Notes: generated by a model from the sequence alone, not told the origin. DNA of 37,433 bases from an uncultured Bacteroidales bacterium (GCA_902791295.1 CADAVI010000007.1:1-37433), one strand, 5' to 3'; numbered from the stretch's first letter, positions 7,969-17,565 are shown. Translations and numbers: made by a program.

Positions 7969-9329
7969 TGATTTATATCATTTCCCTTGTGATGCTCCTC
8001 TTGGGGGCGGGTATTGGTGTACTCATGGGCCTGCTTCATGAGCGCGCGAAGCGTGCGCCGCTGGAGCAGGAGCGCGCTCAACTTGAAGCCACACTCTCGG
8101 CACAGCAACATGCGGCAGCCGAACAGCTCGCCACACAGCAACGCACCGCTGCCGAACAACTCGCGGCACAGAAGGAACGCTACGAAGAGGCCCTCTCGTC
8201 GCAACAGCGCGCCGCCGCCGAACAGCTCGCCGCCGAACGGCAGCACAGCAGCGAAGCCCTGATGCAACAGAAGCAGCACTACGAAGACACACAGAAGCAG
8301 CAGAAACAGAGTTTCGACGAAACGCTGCGCGCCCAGAAGCAAAACTTCGACGAGACGCTGCAGCGCGTCACCGCCGAGGTGAAGCTCTCCACCGAGCAGA
8401 TGCTGAAGGACCGCCAGAAGGAGTTCGCCGAGAGTTCCGCACAGAACATCACGGGCATCGTCACCCCCCTGCGCGAGAGTCTGGAGCGCATGATGAAGCA
8501 GGGCGAACTGACGATGCACTCCACCGACGAACTGCTGCGCGTGTTGCGTCACGGCAGCAAGGTGCAGGGCGACTGGGGCGAGACCATCCTCGACGAACTG
8601 CTTGAGAGTCAAGGCCTCAAGCGCGGCATACACTACGACACGCAGACCGCCCTGCGCGACGCCTCCGGGCAGACGGTGCGCTCGGAAGAAGGCGCAACGC
8701 TGCGCCCCGACGTGATTCTGCATCTCGACCGCGAGCGCGAAGTGATTATCGACTGCAAGGTGTCGCTCACGGCCTTCATCGGCTACGTCAACGCCGAGAC
8801 GGAGCCCGAGCGCCGGCAGTATCTCAAGGCCCACGTGGAGTCGCTCGAGAAGCACGTGCGCTCGCTCTCGAAGAAGGACTACAGCGCCTACATCAAGCCC
8901 CCGAAGGTGCGCATGAACTACGTCATCATGTTCGTGCCCCACACGGGCGCCCTGTGGACGGCGATGAACGAGCGGCCCGACCTCTGGCGCCGCGCGATGG
9001 AGCAGAACGTCTTCATCGCCGACGAGCAGACACTCTATGCCGCGCTGCGCATCGTGGCCCTCACATGGACGCAGATCGAGCAGAGCGAAAACCAGAAGAA
9101 GGTGTTCGACCTGGCGAGCGAGATGATGGACCGCGTGGGACAGTTCGTGAAACGCTACGAAGCCGTCGGACGCGCACTCGACACCGCGCAGAAGGCCTAC
9201 GAGGAAGGACAGCGCAAACTGGACCCCTCGGGCCAGAGCATCCTGCAGACCTGCGGCAAACTCATCAAACTGGGGGCCAAGCAAAGTGCCGTCAACCCCC
9301 TGCCCCAACTCGAAAACAACGAACCGTGA
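7968..9329 (+). CDS. rmuC: DNA recombination protein RmuC
   Basis: A 453-residue RmuC-family protein; the E. coli member limits inversions at short inverted repeats and is thought to be nuclease-related. Residues 1-23 form a membrane anchor (MIYIISLVMLLLGAGIGVLMGLL). Residues about 25-180 are a long coiled coil rich in Q, A and E, with three near-copies of AAEQLA. The conserved RmuC domain follows: KVQGDWGETILDELLESQGLKRGIHYD, RPDVILHLDREREVIIDCKVSLTAFIGYVN and NYVIMFVPHTGALWTA. The ATG at 7968 lies only 4 nt after the promoter -7 box, so the mRNA is probably leaderless or nearly so. The stop overlaps the sufS start. Confidence 0.92.
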   Translation: MIYIISLVMLLLGAGIGVLMGLLHERAKRAPLEQERAQLEATLSAQQHAAAEQLATQQRTAAEQLAAQKERYEEALSSQQRAAAEQLAAERQHSSEALMQQKQHYEDTQKQQKQSFDETLRAQKQNFDETLQRVTAEVKLSTEQMLKDRQKEFAESSAQNITGIVTPLRESLERMMKQGELTMHSTDELLRVLRHGSKVQGDWGETILDELLESQGLKRGIHYDTQTALRDASGQTVRSEEGATLRPDVILHLDREREVIIDCKVSLTAFIGYVNAETEPERRQYLKAHVESLEKHVRSLSKKDYSAYIKPPKVRMNYVIMFVPHTGALWTAMNERPDLWRRAMEQNVFIADEQTLYAALRIVALTWTQIEQSENQKKVFDLASEMMDRVGQFVKRYEAVGRALDTAQKAYEEGQRKLDPSGQSILQTCGKLIKLGAKQSAVNPLPQLENNEP

Positions 9330-10546
9330 ACAGATACGACCTCTCCTCCGTGCGCGACGATTTCCCCATCCTCTCGCGCAAAATTTACGACAAATACCCG
9401 CTCGTCTATCTCGACAACGCCGCCACGACGCAGAAGCCGCGCGCGGTGGTGGAGGCGATGACGGAGGAATACTACAACGTGAACGCCAACGTGCATCGCG
9501 GCGTGCACTTTCTCTCGCAGCGCGCCACCGACCTGCATGAAGCCGCCCGCGAAACGGTGCGGCGCTTTCTCGGCGCCGCATCGACGGAGGAAATCGTCTT
9601 CACGCGCGGCACGACGGAGAGCATCAACCTCGTCGCCACCTCGATGGCGCGCCTCCACAGCGACGACCCCGGGCGCGAAGTGATTGTCTCGGCGCTGGAG
9701 CATCACTCCAACATCGTCTCCTGGCAACTGGCCGGGTTCCGCCTGCGCGTCATCCCCATGAGCGACGACGGCGAGTTGGACCTCGAAGCGCTGGAAGGAC
9801 TCTTCTCGGAGCACACCTGCCTCGTCTCCGTCACGCATGTGAGCAACGTGCTCGGCGTGGAGACACCCGTAGAAGACATCATACGAATCGCTCACGGTCA
9901 CGGCGTTCCCGTCCTGATAGACGGCGCACAGAGCGCACCCCACAGGCGCATCAATGTGGAGGCGCTCGACTGCGACTTCTTCGCCCTTTCGGGCCACAAG
10001 ATGTACGGCCCCACAGGCATCGGCGTGCTCTACGGCAAACGCGCCTGGCTCCGGCAGCTCCCCCCCTACATGGGCGGCGGCGAGATGATACGCAACGTGT
10101 CCTTCGAACACACCACCTACAACGACCTGCCCTACAAGTTCGAAGCCGGCACGCCCGACTATGTCGCCTCGACCGGATTGGCGCGCGCCATCGACTACAT
10201 GGAGCAGCTGGGGCTCGAAACCATACGCACCCATGAGGAGGCGCTCACGCAGTATGCCGTCGAACGGCTCTCCGAAATTGAGGGGATGCACATCTGGGGC
10301 CTTCGGGAAGGACGTCCGCTGCACGGCGTCGTCTCCTTCCAGGTGGGTCATATCCACCATCTCGACATGGGCACGCTGCTCGACCGTCTGGGCATCGCCG
10401 TGCGCACGGGACACCATTGCGCCGAACCCCTCATGCACCGTCTCGGCATCGAAGGCACCTGCCGCGCCTCCTTTGCCCTCTACAACACACGCGAAGAAGT
10501 CGATGCCCTCGCGGCCGCCGTCCGTCGCGTTCAAACGATGTTCTGA
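9326..10546 (+). CDS. sufS: Cysteine desulfurase SufS
   Basis: A 406-residue PLP-dependent cysteine desulfurase of the SufS type, supplying persulfide sulfur for Fe-S cluster assembly. The PLP lysine is K225 in [18 protein letters not shown], the cofactor-stacking histidine is in [12 protein letters not shown] (about H126), and the catalytic cysteine is C365 in [12 protein letters not shown]. The start is GTG at 9326, overlapping the rmuC stop; it gives [16 protein letters not shown], the usual SufS N-terminus and the same length as the E. coli enzyme. No sufBCDE genes are present, so it is separated from the rest of the Suf machinery here. Its stop overlaps the rnhB ATG by one base. Confidence 0.95.
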   Translation: MNRYDLSSVRDDFPILSRKIYDKYPLVYLDNAATTQKPRAVVEAMTEEYYNVNANVHRGVHFLSQRATDLHEAARETVRRFLGAASTEEIVFTRGTTESINLVATSMARLHSDDPGREVIVSALEHHSNIVSWQLAGFRLRVIPMSDDGELDLEALEGLFSEHTCLVSVTHVSNVLGVETPVEDIIRIAHGHGVPVLIDGAQSAPHRRINVEALDCDFFALSGHKMYGPTGIGVLYGKRAWLRQLPPYMGGGEMIRNVSFEHTTYNDLPYKFEAGTPDYVASTGLARAIDYMEQLGLETIRTHEEALTQYAVERLSEIEGMHIWGLREGRPLHGVVSFQVGHIHHLDMGTLLDRLGIAVRTGHHCAEPLMHRLGIEGTCRASFALYNTREEVDALAAAVRRVQTMF

Positions 10547-11187
10547 TGTTGCAGCAAGCGATGATAAAAGGACGCCTTGAGGCCGGATGCGACGAAGCCG
10601 GACGCGGATGTCTGGCCGGACCCGTATTCGCGGCCGCCGTCATCCTGCCGCCCGACCTGGATCTGACCGACAGCGAACTGAGCCGCCTCAACGACTCGAA
10701 GCAGCTCTCGGAGCGCACGCGCTACGAACTGCGCCCCGTCATCGAGCGTGAGGCTCTGGCTTGGGCCGTCGGCATCGTGGACAACAGGGAGATAGACGAA
10801 ATCAACATCCTGCGCGCCTCCATCCTGGCGATGCACCGCGCTCTGAATCAGCTCTCCACGCGACCTGAATACATCCTGGTGGACGGCAACCGCTTCTACG
10901 CCTACACCGACCCCGCAAGCGGAAAAACCGTGCCCCACGAGACCGTCGTCAAGGGCGACGGCAAGATGATGAGCATCGCGGCGGCCTCCATCCTGGCCAA
11001 GACCTATCGCGACGACTTCATGCTGAAGATACATCAGGAATATCCCCAATACCACTGGGACGGCAACAAAGGCTATCCCGCCCCCGAGCACCGGGAGGCA
11101 ATCCGCCGCTTCGGCCCCACGCCCTACCACCGCATGACCTTCCGTCTGCTCCCGCCCGAACAACTCGAATTTGACTTCCCCGAATAA
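10546..11187 (+). CDS. rnhB: Ribonuclease HII
   Basis: Ribonuclease HII, 213 residues, which cuts the RNA strand of RNA-DNA hybrids and starts removal of single misincorporated ribonucleotides. The catalytic motif [15 protein letters not shown] (D16, E17) is intact, with [22 protein letters not shown] and [16 protein letters not shown] carrying further active-site residues. The start ATG at 10546 overlaps the sufS stop; another in-frame ATG at 10561 would give a form five residues shorter. It is the last housekeeping gene before the glycan genes, which begin 25 nt downstream without an obvious promoter. Confidence 0.95.
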   Translation: MLQQAMIKGRLEAGCDEAGRGCLAGPVFAAAVILPPDLDLTDSELSRLNDSKQLSERTRYELRPVIEREALAWAVGIVDNREIDEINILRASILAMHRALNQLSTRPEYILVDGNRFYAYTDPASGKTVPHETVVKGDGKMMSIAAASILAKTYRDDFMLKIHQEYPQYHWDGNKGYPAPEHREAIRRFGPTPYHRMTFRLLPPEQLEFDFPE

Positions 11188-11212
11188 GACTCACAACAAC
11201 AGAACATAAGAC

Positions 11213-12028
11213 ATGTGCCACCAGAAACAAACGCAACTCCCCGAAGCCTCCGGCCGCAGCAGGAGTGACACCCCGTCTTTCAGCATCACGCTGCTGATCT
11301 CCACCTACAACTGGGTGGAAGCCCTGAAGCGTGTGCTCGAGGGCGTTGCCCGTCAGACGGTCATGCCGGACGAAATCGTCATTGCCGACGACGGGTCGCG
11401 CGAAGATACGACGGACTTCATCCGGCACTACGCCGGGACATCGTCCGTCCCCGTACGCCACGTGTGGCACGAAGACAAAGGATTCCGCCGCTCCATGATA
11501 CTGAACAAAGCCGTTGCCGCCGCCACAGGCGACTACATCATCGAGATGGACGGCGACGTCGTGCCCGAACGGCATTTCGTGGAAGACCACCGCAACATGG
11601 CCGAGAAAGGATGCTTCGTCTACGGGGGCAGAATCATGCTCACGGAAGAGGGCAAAGTGGCCTCGTCGCACTACTTCAACTGCATACGCAGCCGGATACT
11701 GCGCAACGCCGTCGCCCGCTTCACCGGGAGCTACAGGATCTCGCGCATCAAAGGCTGCAACCTGGCCTTCTGGCGCGAGGATTTCATCCGCGTCAACGGC
11801 TACAACGAAGACATCGAGGGATGGGGCAGCGAAGACCACGAATTCACCGCCCGACTCTACTTCAGCGGCATCCGTCCGAAGCGTCTGAAGTTCGGCGGGC
11901 AAATCCGCCACATCTACCATCCGGCGGCAGCAAAGGATCGCGCCGGGGCCAATGAGGCGCTTTTCAAAAAAGCGATGGAGTCACACAACACCCGAACGCC
12001 GAACGGCGTGGACAAATATCTGAAATGA
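11213..12028 (+). CDS. Family 2 glycosyltransferase with C-terminal galactosyltransferase-like domain
   Basis: A 271-residue cytoplasmic GT2 enzyme with no membrane segment. The GT-A fold begins at about residue 23 (SITLLISTYNW), with nucleotide-sugar binding residues in IVIADDGSRED and the metal-binding DGD at 113-115 in YIIEMDGDVVPE. The C-terminal part contains KGCNLAFWREDFIRVNGYNEDIEGWGSEDHEF, the GWGxED signature of the Glyco_transf_7C domain found in galactosyl- and chondroitin-type transferases. Donor and acceptor cannot be told. It overlaps the next GT2 by 4 nt and opens the glycan segment of this operon. Confidence 0.87.
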   Translation: MCHQKQTQLPEASGRSRSDTPSFSITLLISTYNWVEALKRVLEGVARQTVMPDEIVIADDGSREDTTDFIRHYAGTSSVPVRHVWHEDKGFRRSMILNKAVAAATGDYIIEMDGDVVPERHFVEDHRNMAEKGCFVYGGRIMLTEEGKVASSHYFNCIRSRILRNAVARFTGSYRISRIKGCNLAFWREDFIRVNGYNEDIEGWGSEDHEFTARLYFSGIRPKRLKFGGQIRHIYHPAAAKDRAGANEALFKKAMESHNTRTPNGVDKYLK

Positions 12029-12945
12029 GCAGCGTATCCGTCATAGTACCCAACTACAACTACGCCCCTTATCTCAAGGAGCGCATCGACAGCATTCTGG
12101 CCCAAACCTGTCAGGACTTCGAGCTGATACTTCTGGACGACTGCTCCACCGATGACAGCAGGGCCGTCCTGGAGACGTATCGCGGCAATCCCCGCGTCAG
12201 CCGCATCGTGTTCAACGAAAGCAACTCCGGAAGCCCCTTCCTCCAGTGGCAGAAGGGATTCAGCCTGGCGCAGGGAGAATACATCTGGATTGCCGAGAGC
12301 GACGATGTGGCCGAACCGACATTCCTGGAAGAAAGCCTCAGACGCCTGACCTCCGACAGCAGCATACAGATGACCTTCTCGCGCTCCGTCTATATCGACG
12401 CCGAAGGCCGCCGCATGAAAGCCACGCCCGACAAGCCCGCGCTCTATGAGGGCGACGGCGTGTATGAGGGCCGCAGGTTCGCGCTGCAGAGAATGCTTTT
12501 CAGAAACGTCATCTACAACGCCTCGATGGTCGTCTTCCGCAAAGAGGCCCTGAAGGGCGTTTCCGACGAATACAGCTCCTACCGCAGCTGCGGAGACTGG
12601 GTCTTCTGGTTCGACGTGATGGTGCAGGGCCGTGTGGCCGAGATTCCCCTGACACTCAACCGCTTCAGGCAGCATCCCGCCAAAGTCACGGTACGCGCCG
12701 ACAAAAGCGGCCAGAATCTGGCAGAGAACGCACGCTGCGTGCGCCACATGCTTGAGCGCATCCCTCTGACGCCGCTGCAACGCCAATGTCTCAGAGGACG
12801 CATGACCAAGAGACTCAACGAACGGGATGTCTGCGGAAAAGAACTGCTGAAGGAGCAGTATCCCGACCTGTACGGAGGCTCGTGGCGGGACACCGCTCTC
12901 TACGAACTGGACAAACTCGCCGGATGGTCCGGAATGCGTGCATGA
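12025..12945 (+). CDS. Family 2 glycosyltransferase
   Basis: A 306-residue GT2 enzyme. The fold begins at the N-terminus with SVSVIVPNYNYAPYLKERIDSILAQTCQDFELILLDDCSTDDS; the donor-binding acidic motif is IAESDDVAEPTF (residues about 89-100), and the acceptor-side region contains CGDWVFWFDVMVQGRVAEIPLTLNRFRQHPAKVT. No transmembrane helix, so it acts on the cytoplasmic side of the membrane. It is coupled to the preceding GT2 by an ATGA overlap. The sugar is unknown. A 35-nt spacer separates it from the MBOAT gene. Confidence 0.88.
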   Translation: MSSVSVIVPNYNYAPYLKERIDSILAQTCQDFELILLDDCSTDDSRAVLETYRGNPRVSRIVFNESNSGSPFLQWQKGFSLAQGEYIWIAESDDVAEPTFLEESLRRLTSDSSIQMTFSRSVYIDAEGRRMKATPDKPALYEGDGVYEGRRFALQRMLFRNVIYNASMVVFRKEALKGVSDEYSSYRSCGDWVFWFDVMVQGRVAEIPLTLNRFRQHPAKVTVRADKSGQNLAENARCVRHMLERIPLTPLQRQCLRGRMTKRLNERDVCGKELLKEQYPDLYGGSWRDTALYELDKLAGWSGMRA

Positions 12946-12980
12946 AAGAAATGACAAATAACATAAAGAAATAATCAACG

Positions 12981-14414
12981 ATGCTGTTCAACTCCTTTGA
13001 ATATCTTCTGTTTCTGCCGACAGTTTTCGTCCTCTACTGGCTGCTGAACGATCGCTACAAGGTGCAGAACGTCCTGATTCTGGTTGCGAGCTACGTCTTC
13101 TACGGATGGTGGAACTGGCGCCTGCTCTACCTCATCACCTTCTCCTCCTTCGTGGCCTATGCAGGAGGACTGCTGTTGGATACAGGCAAAGGCAAAAGGT
13201 CGGAATCCGTGCGCCGGACGGTGTGCGCCCTGACCGTAATCCTGAACATGGGCATCCTGGGTGTTTTCAAATATTACAACTTCTTCGCCGAAAGTCTGAC
13301 GGCCCTTTTCCCGTCATTGTCCGAAGGAGGCTTCATTCCCCTGATTCACGTCATTTTGCCCGTCGGCATCTCGTTCTACACGCTGCAAAGCGTCGCCTAT
13401 GTGATCGATGTGTACCGAGGGCAGGTGCGGGCCACGAAAGACCCTGTGGCCTTTTTCTCCTTCATCAGCTTCTTTCCCCAGCTAGTGGCAGGCCCCATCG
13501 AACGTGCCGGCAATCTCCTGCCCCAATTCCTGAAGCCCCGGCGCTTCGACTACGACATGGCCGTTGACGGCTGTCGTCGCATCCTCTGGGGCCTGTTCAA
13601 AAAGGTGGTCATTGCCGACAACTGTGCCGTCTATGTCAACGAGGTCTGGTCGGACTACAGCGCACAGGGCAGCACCACATTGGCTCTGGCTGCCGTGCTC
13701 TTTGCCTTCCAGATTTACGGCGACTTTTCCGGTTATTCCGACATCGCCATCGGCTCCGCACGCCTGCTGGGTATCCGCATTATGGACAACTTCCGCATGC
13801 CCTTCCTCTCGCGCAACATGGCGGAACTGTGGCGGCGCTGGCACATCTCGCTCAACACCTGGTTCAGGGACTATGTTTACATCCCTCTGGGCGGCAGCCG
13901 GGAAGGACGGTGGAAGCACATCCGCAACATCTTCATCGTCTTCCTGCTCTCCGGCCTGTGGCACGGGGCCAATTGGACCTTTGTTGCATGGGGACTGTTT
14001 CTGGCCCTGTGCTTCGTCCCCCGCGTGCTTTTGGGCAAGGGCAAAGACGCCCGGGATTTCAAGGATAACCGTACGCTCCAAGACTGGGGCGGCACCCTGA
14101 TGACCTTCGTGCTCTTCGTCATCAGCTTTATCTTCTTCCGGGCTCCCGACATCGGATCCGCCTTGCAGTATATCGGCCACACTCTGTCGTTCGCATTGCC
14201 ACGTCTGTACTACCCCGGACGGATGCTGACACCCACACTGTGTGCCATCCTGTTTATGATGGTGACGGAATGGCTCCAACGCTCCCGCGCCCACAGCCTG
14301 GATTTCGAAGGACGCTGTCCTGCCGTTGTCCGGCTGGCGGTTTACTATCTGCTGATGGCCATGATTGTTCTCTTTTCCGGACAGGCCCAGACGTTCATCT
14401 ATTTCCAATTCTAA
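12981..14414 (+). CDS. MBOAT family O-acyltransferase (AlgI/PatA-like)
   Basis: A 477-residue polytopic membrane protein of the MBOAT family, AlgI/DltB/PatA type, which passes acyl groups (usually acetyl) across the inner membrane for O-acylation of extracytoplasmic glycans. The N-terminus MLFNSFEYLLFLPTVFVLYW is typical, as are HVILPVGISFYTLQSVAYVIDVYRG, FPQLVAGPIERAG, WRRWHISLNTWFRDYVYIPLGGSR (H288) and LSGLWHGANWTFVAWG with the invariant H328. Length fits the family. The next gene encodes an SGNH protein, the usual partner that completes the transfer in the periplasm. Confidence 0.93.
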   Translation: MLFNSFEYLLFLPTVFVLYWLLNDRYKVQNVLILVASYVFYGWWNWRLLYLITFSSFVAYAGGLLLDTGKGKRSESVRRTVCALTVILNMGILGVFKYYNFFAESLTALFPSLSEGGFIPLIHVILPVGISFYTLQSVAYVIDVYRGQVRATKDPVAFFSFISFFPQLVAGPIERAGNLLPQFLKPRRFDYDMAVDGCRRILWGLFKKVVIADNCAVYVNEVWSDYSAQGSTTLALAAVLFAFQIYGDFSGYSDIAIGSARLLGIRIMDNFRMPFLSRNMAELWRRWHISLNTWFRDYVYIPLGGSREGRWKHIRNIFIVFLLSGLWHGANWTFVAWGLFLALCFVPRVLLGKGKDARDFKDNRTLQDWGGTLMTFVLFVISFIFFRAPDIGSALQYIGHTLSFALPRLYYPGRMLTPTLCAILFMMVTEWLQRSRAHSLDFEGRCPAVVRLAVYYLLMAMIVLFSGQAQTFIYFQF

Positions 14415-14426
14415 AACCCTGCCTGC

Positions 14427-15560
14427 ATGAAAAGATTTATCATAAGGACATTGCTGATATGCAGCCCGGTGATTATCCTGTATGCATATCCCGTGTGGCA
14501 TTACGCCAGGGGCGAATGCTTCGGAGATTTGAGCCCCTTGGGAAACTATTTCTTCAGCACGTCCTACCGTTCCGTCATGGAGCATCACCCCGAAGGGAAG
14601 CGGCATGTGACCTACACGGTTGACGCCACAGAGGAGTGCCGGGAGGATTCCGACGTTCTCATCATAGGCGACTCGTTCACCCAAGTCGGCGCCTCCAACT
14701 TCATGGAGTATCTGCAAGAGGCCATGCCCGAATGCAGAGTGCTGAACATACACACGTTCAGAGACGGACAGGAGTGGCACTACGCGCATCGCTCCCTGGA
14801 GGGCTCCGACCGGATTCTTCATTTTCCGGGCAAGACGGATGTCGTCATGTATCTCCTGAACCACGCCCAAAAGATGCCCCGCACCGTCGTCATCGAATCC
14901 ACCGAAATGTGGCTGATGGAGACCGTCATGCGGACAGACTACACACCGTCGGAGGTCCGGCTGAAAGATTACGAAGGCGCCCTTCCTGAAACGGCAGAAG
15001 AGAAAAACAGACAATACAACCGCATGCTGAATGTTTCCGTCACGCTCAATCAACTCTTGGACGGGAGAGCCTTCAGCTTTGCCCACGACTGGATCAAGCG
15101 CCGCACCGGGATTGCCGAGAATCTCGTCAAAAAACTGACGCTGAACAAACCGCAGTTCTCCTGCCCCGGCGAGAGTCGCAACCTGTATTATCTGCCCTAT
15201 CCGATGACGTGGACGGAGCAGGACATCTCAGACATGAGAGCGGCTATGGCACGCATCATCGAAGCGGGAAACGCACGCAGGGTGCACATCATCTTCATGG
15301 TGACTCCCCTCAAGCAGCACATGTATACCGGCTACTTGCCGGAAGGCGCCGTTTCCGAACACTTCCTCTCAGAGTCACTCAAAGATCTTCAAAACGACAA
15401 GCACTATCTGCTTTGCCCGACGGTTTTAGAGCCTCACATCGCGAAGGGCGAACCGGACATTTTTCTTGTCAACGACTCACATTGGTCGTGGAAAGGCGCC
15501 AAATACTGTGCAGAAGCACTGAAATACAAGATTAAAGACCTATGCAAAAACACGCCTTAG
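14427..15560 (+). CDS. SGNH-like O-acyltransferase partner (AlgJ/AlgX/DltD-like)
   Basis: A 377-residue protein with an N-terminal membrane anchor (residues about 4-24, FIIRTLLICSPVIILYAYPVW), so most of it lies in the periplasm. SGNH hydrolase landmarks are visible: VLIIGDSFTQVG with nucleophile S83, and NDSHWSWKGAKYCAEAL with D350 and H352 forming the terminal DxH. This is the layout of AlgJ/AlgX-type proteins, which take acetyl groups from an MBOAT partner and place them on glycan hydroxyls. It lies 12 nt after the MBOAT gene and overlaps the next gene by 19 nt. The glycan acceptor is unknown. Confidence 0.75.
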   Translation: MKRFIIRTLLICSPVIILYAYPVWHYARGECFGDLSPLGNYFFSTSYRSVMEHHPEGKRHVTYTVDATEECREDSDVLIIGDSFTQVGASNFMEYLQEAMPECRVLNIHTFRDGQEWHYAHRSLEGSDRILHFPGKTDVVMYLLNHAQKMPRTVVIESTEMWLMETVMRTDYTPSEVRLKDYEGALPETAEEKNRQYNRMLNVSVTLNQLLDGRAFSFAHDWIKRRTGIAENLVKKLTLNKPQFSCPGESRNLYYLPYPMTWTEQDISDMRAAMARIIEAGNARRVHIIFMVTPLKQHMYTGYLPEGAVSEHFLSESLKDLQNDKHYLLCPTVLEPHIAKGEPDIFLVNDSHWSWKGAKYCAEALKYKIKDLCKNTP

Positions 15561-16603
15561 CTTTAGATACATTTCGTGTCATCGCCATTCTCATGGTGTT
15601 TGCCTGCCATCTCAACTTCTTTGATTTGGCAATGGTCGGCGATCGCACCATTCTTCACCCCAATTATTACAACATCGGAGGTCTGGCCGCACACTTTTTC
15701 ATCGTGCTGTCAGCATTCTTCGCCGCTTACTCTTACGAAAAAAGTATTGCACAGGGCTATAAAGCCTACGTCACAAAAAGAATGCGCCGCCTTTACCCGA
15801 CGAACTGGGCGCTGCTGCCGTTTTACGTCGTCTTGTGCCTGATTCTGGGCTTTTACGGCCGCCCGATCAGCCAGATGATTGTGGACATCCTGCTATCCGG
15901 GCTGTTGCTGCAAGAGCTGTTCAATTTCTCTGCCAAAGTGTTCAACACGCCGGCTTGGACCATCTCCACACTGTTCATCCTCTATCTTATCACCCCGGTG
16001 CTGATGCAACCCCTGAAACGCATTCGGGGAGCACATTGGTGGGTGGTGCTTATCATCGTGCTCACAGTCGGCGACATCTACTACCGGCAATGGCTCACAC
16101 ACATGAAGCCGGACAATTGGTGGCTGAACTATGCCTCTCCCGTTTGCCGCATTACCGCCTATCTCGAAGGACTGGCTTTAGGGTATGCGGCCCGACAACT
16201 GACCGCACCCGGATGGGTGAGAAACTATGCCACACTGTGGGAAACGCTCGTCACAGGCATTGTGGTGTGCTGTCTCTTTTATCTCCCCGTTAACAATTAT
16301 GTTTGCGACAATATTTTCTTTCTGTGCTGTCCCGTTGTCATTGCGGTTTTCTTCCAAAAAGACGGGGGGCGCCTCTCCTCCTTTTTCGGCAAGGAAATAT
16401 TCTCCGGGTGGTCCCGCTACGTTTATTCGTTTTACCTCGCACAGTTCCTGTTCCTGCTGACTGACTATTTAATCTTCGGCAAGGTGCTCGGGCTTTGGGG
16501 ACATCTGTCCCACGCAGCCGCACTGGGCATCATCGCAATGAATTTTGCATTGTGCGTTATCACAAGCATGTTGTTATACCATAAACTGGAACGACGTATA
16601 TGA
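15542..16603 (+). CDS. Acyltransferase family 3 membrane protein (first of three)
   Basis: A 353-residue protein of about ten membrane helices in the Acyl_transf_3 (PF01757, OafA/NodX-like) family, which O-acylates surface sugars. The N-terminal motif LALDTFRVIAILMVFACHLNFFD places the conserved histidine at H23, and KAYVTKRMRRLYPTNWALLPF carries the family's basic RxxR/RLYP segment. It starts inside the end of the SGNH gene and overlaps the RgpF-like gene by 4 nt, so it is translated with the same message. With the MBOAT pair it suggests that the glycan receives more than one acyl decoration. Confidence 0.88.
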   Translation: MQKHALALDTFRVIAILMVFACHLNFFDLAMVGDRTILHPNYYNIGGLAAHFFIVLSAFFAAYSYEKSIAQGYKAYVTKRMRRLYPTNWALLPFYVVLCLILGFYGRPISQMIVDILLSGLLLQELFNFSAKVFNTPAWTISTLFILYLITPVLMQPLKRIRGAHWWVVLIIVLTVGDIYYRQWLTHMKPDNWWLNYASPVCRITAYLEGLALGYAARQLTAPGWVRNYATLWETLVTGIVVCCLFYLPVNNYVCDNIFFLCCPVVIAVFFQKDGGRLSSFFGKEIFSGWSRYVYSFYLAQFLFLLTDYLIFGKVLGLWGHLSHAAALGIIAMNFALCVITSMLLYHKLERRI

Positions 16604-17556
16604 CTGTAAAAAACCTTATCTTCTCGGACCATATTTCCGACGCACCTCCCGCCGGAAAGTCCGACATCGGCGTGCACCTGCATACGTTTTATCCCGACCT
16701 GATACCGGTCTTTGTCGAGAGGCTCAGCTTAATCCCCACGGCCTTCTCGCTCTACGTCTCCGTGCCGGAAGACGTCAAGGCCGACGAGGCGGCGCTGAAG
16801 CAGGAGTTGGGGCGTATCCCCCAGGTACAGGACATCACCATACGGCGCACGCCCAACCGGGGCCGCGACATTGCGCCCATGCTCTGCACCTTTGCCGACG
16901 AACTGCAGAAGCACGACATCATCCTGCACCTGCACACCAAGAAGAGTCCGCAAAACGTCATCCAAACCGGTTGGTTGACCTTCATACTGGATTATCTTCT
17001 GGCTTCACAGACCAACGTCAACACCATCCTGACCTGCCTGCAGCAGGACGGCGGAATGGTGTCGCCCCCCAATTTCCTGTATCGCGCCACACCCGACGGA
17101 TGGGGCGTGCCGGAAAACATTGTTCTGGCACAGGAGATTGTGGACCGCAGCCGTCTCGACATTAATCTGGAAAAGGACTACCCCACCATCGACTTTCCCC
17201 AAGGCAGCATGTTCTGGGCACGGAAGGAGTTCCTCAAGCCGCTCTTCGACCTCAAACTCACCTACGAAGAATTTCCCGAAGAGCCCATCGGCTTGGACGG
17301 CACCGTGGCTCATGCGCTGGAGAGACTCTTCTTCCTTTGGGGCAACGGCACGCAATACCGTGTGTACAGAGTCTTCCACAGCAACTCCGACGTGGTGTTG
17401 CAAAACCGCTTCTTCACGATGACACAACTGCTCTCACGCGAGCGGACATATTTCATTAAAAAGAACCGGAAACACCTGATGCTGCTGCGCATCACAATGA
17501 TGCTGTGTGCCGTTCTCATCGCCGTCATCGCTTATCTACTGTTTTTTGCCGCATAA
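16600..17556 (+). CDS. RgpF-like rhamnan synthesis family protein
   Basis: A 318-residue protein resembling the rhamnan synthesis protein F family (PF05045), whose members act in making rhamnose-containing polysaccharides. Family hallmarks are IGVHLHTFYPDLIPVFVERL, RTPNRGRDIAPMLCTFADEL, DIILHLHTKKS, and PQGSMFWARKEFLKPLFDL. A hydrophobic segment near the C-terminus (about residues 298-316) suggests attachment to the inner membrane, which many RgpF proteins lack. It overlaps the upstream acyltransferase by 4 nt, and the following GT2 begins 9 nt later. Whether rhamnose is really the sugar is not shown. Confidence 0.85.
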   Translation: MTVKNLIFSDHISDAPPAGKSDIGVHLHTFYPDLIPVFVERLSLIPTAFSLYVSVPEDVKADEAALKQELGRIPQVQDITIRRTPNRGRDIAPMLCTFADELQKHDIILHLHTKKSPQNVIQTGWLTFILDYLLASQTNVNTILTCLQQDGGMVSPPNFLYRATPDGWGVPENIVLAQEIVDRSRLDINLEKDYPTIDFPQGSMFWARKEFLKPLFDLKLTYEEFPEEPIGLDGTVAHALERLFFLWGNGTQYRVYRVFHSNSDVVLQNRFFTMTQLLSRERTYFIKKNRKHLMLLRITMMLCAVLIAVIAYLLFFAA

Positions 17557-17565
17557 CACCGCCAT

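Noticed and set aside
8115-8231. Three near-identical 18-mers that could suggest a repeat array
   Set aside because: They encode AAEQLA units of the RmuC coiled coil at 11-residue multiples (33 and 66 nt) and vary at synonymous positions, so they are coding repeats and not a CRISPR or intergenic repeat.
7737-9581. 614-codon open frame on the minus strand opposite rmuC
   Set aside because: The plus strand encodes a clear RmuC with all family motifs, while the antisense product is a leucine/alanine/histidine-rich string without recognisable motifs.
12942-12974. Ten-codon frame between the GT2 and MBOAT genes
   Set aside because: It overlaps the GT2 stop and has no sign of selection; a short AT-rich spacer gives such frames by chance.
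13482-15086. 534-codon open frame on the minus strand opposite the MBOAT and SGNH genes
   Set aside because: Shadow of two well-supported plus-strand genes; it also spans the gap between them, which a real gene would have to ignore.
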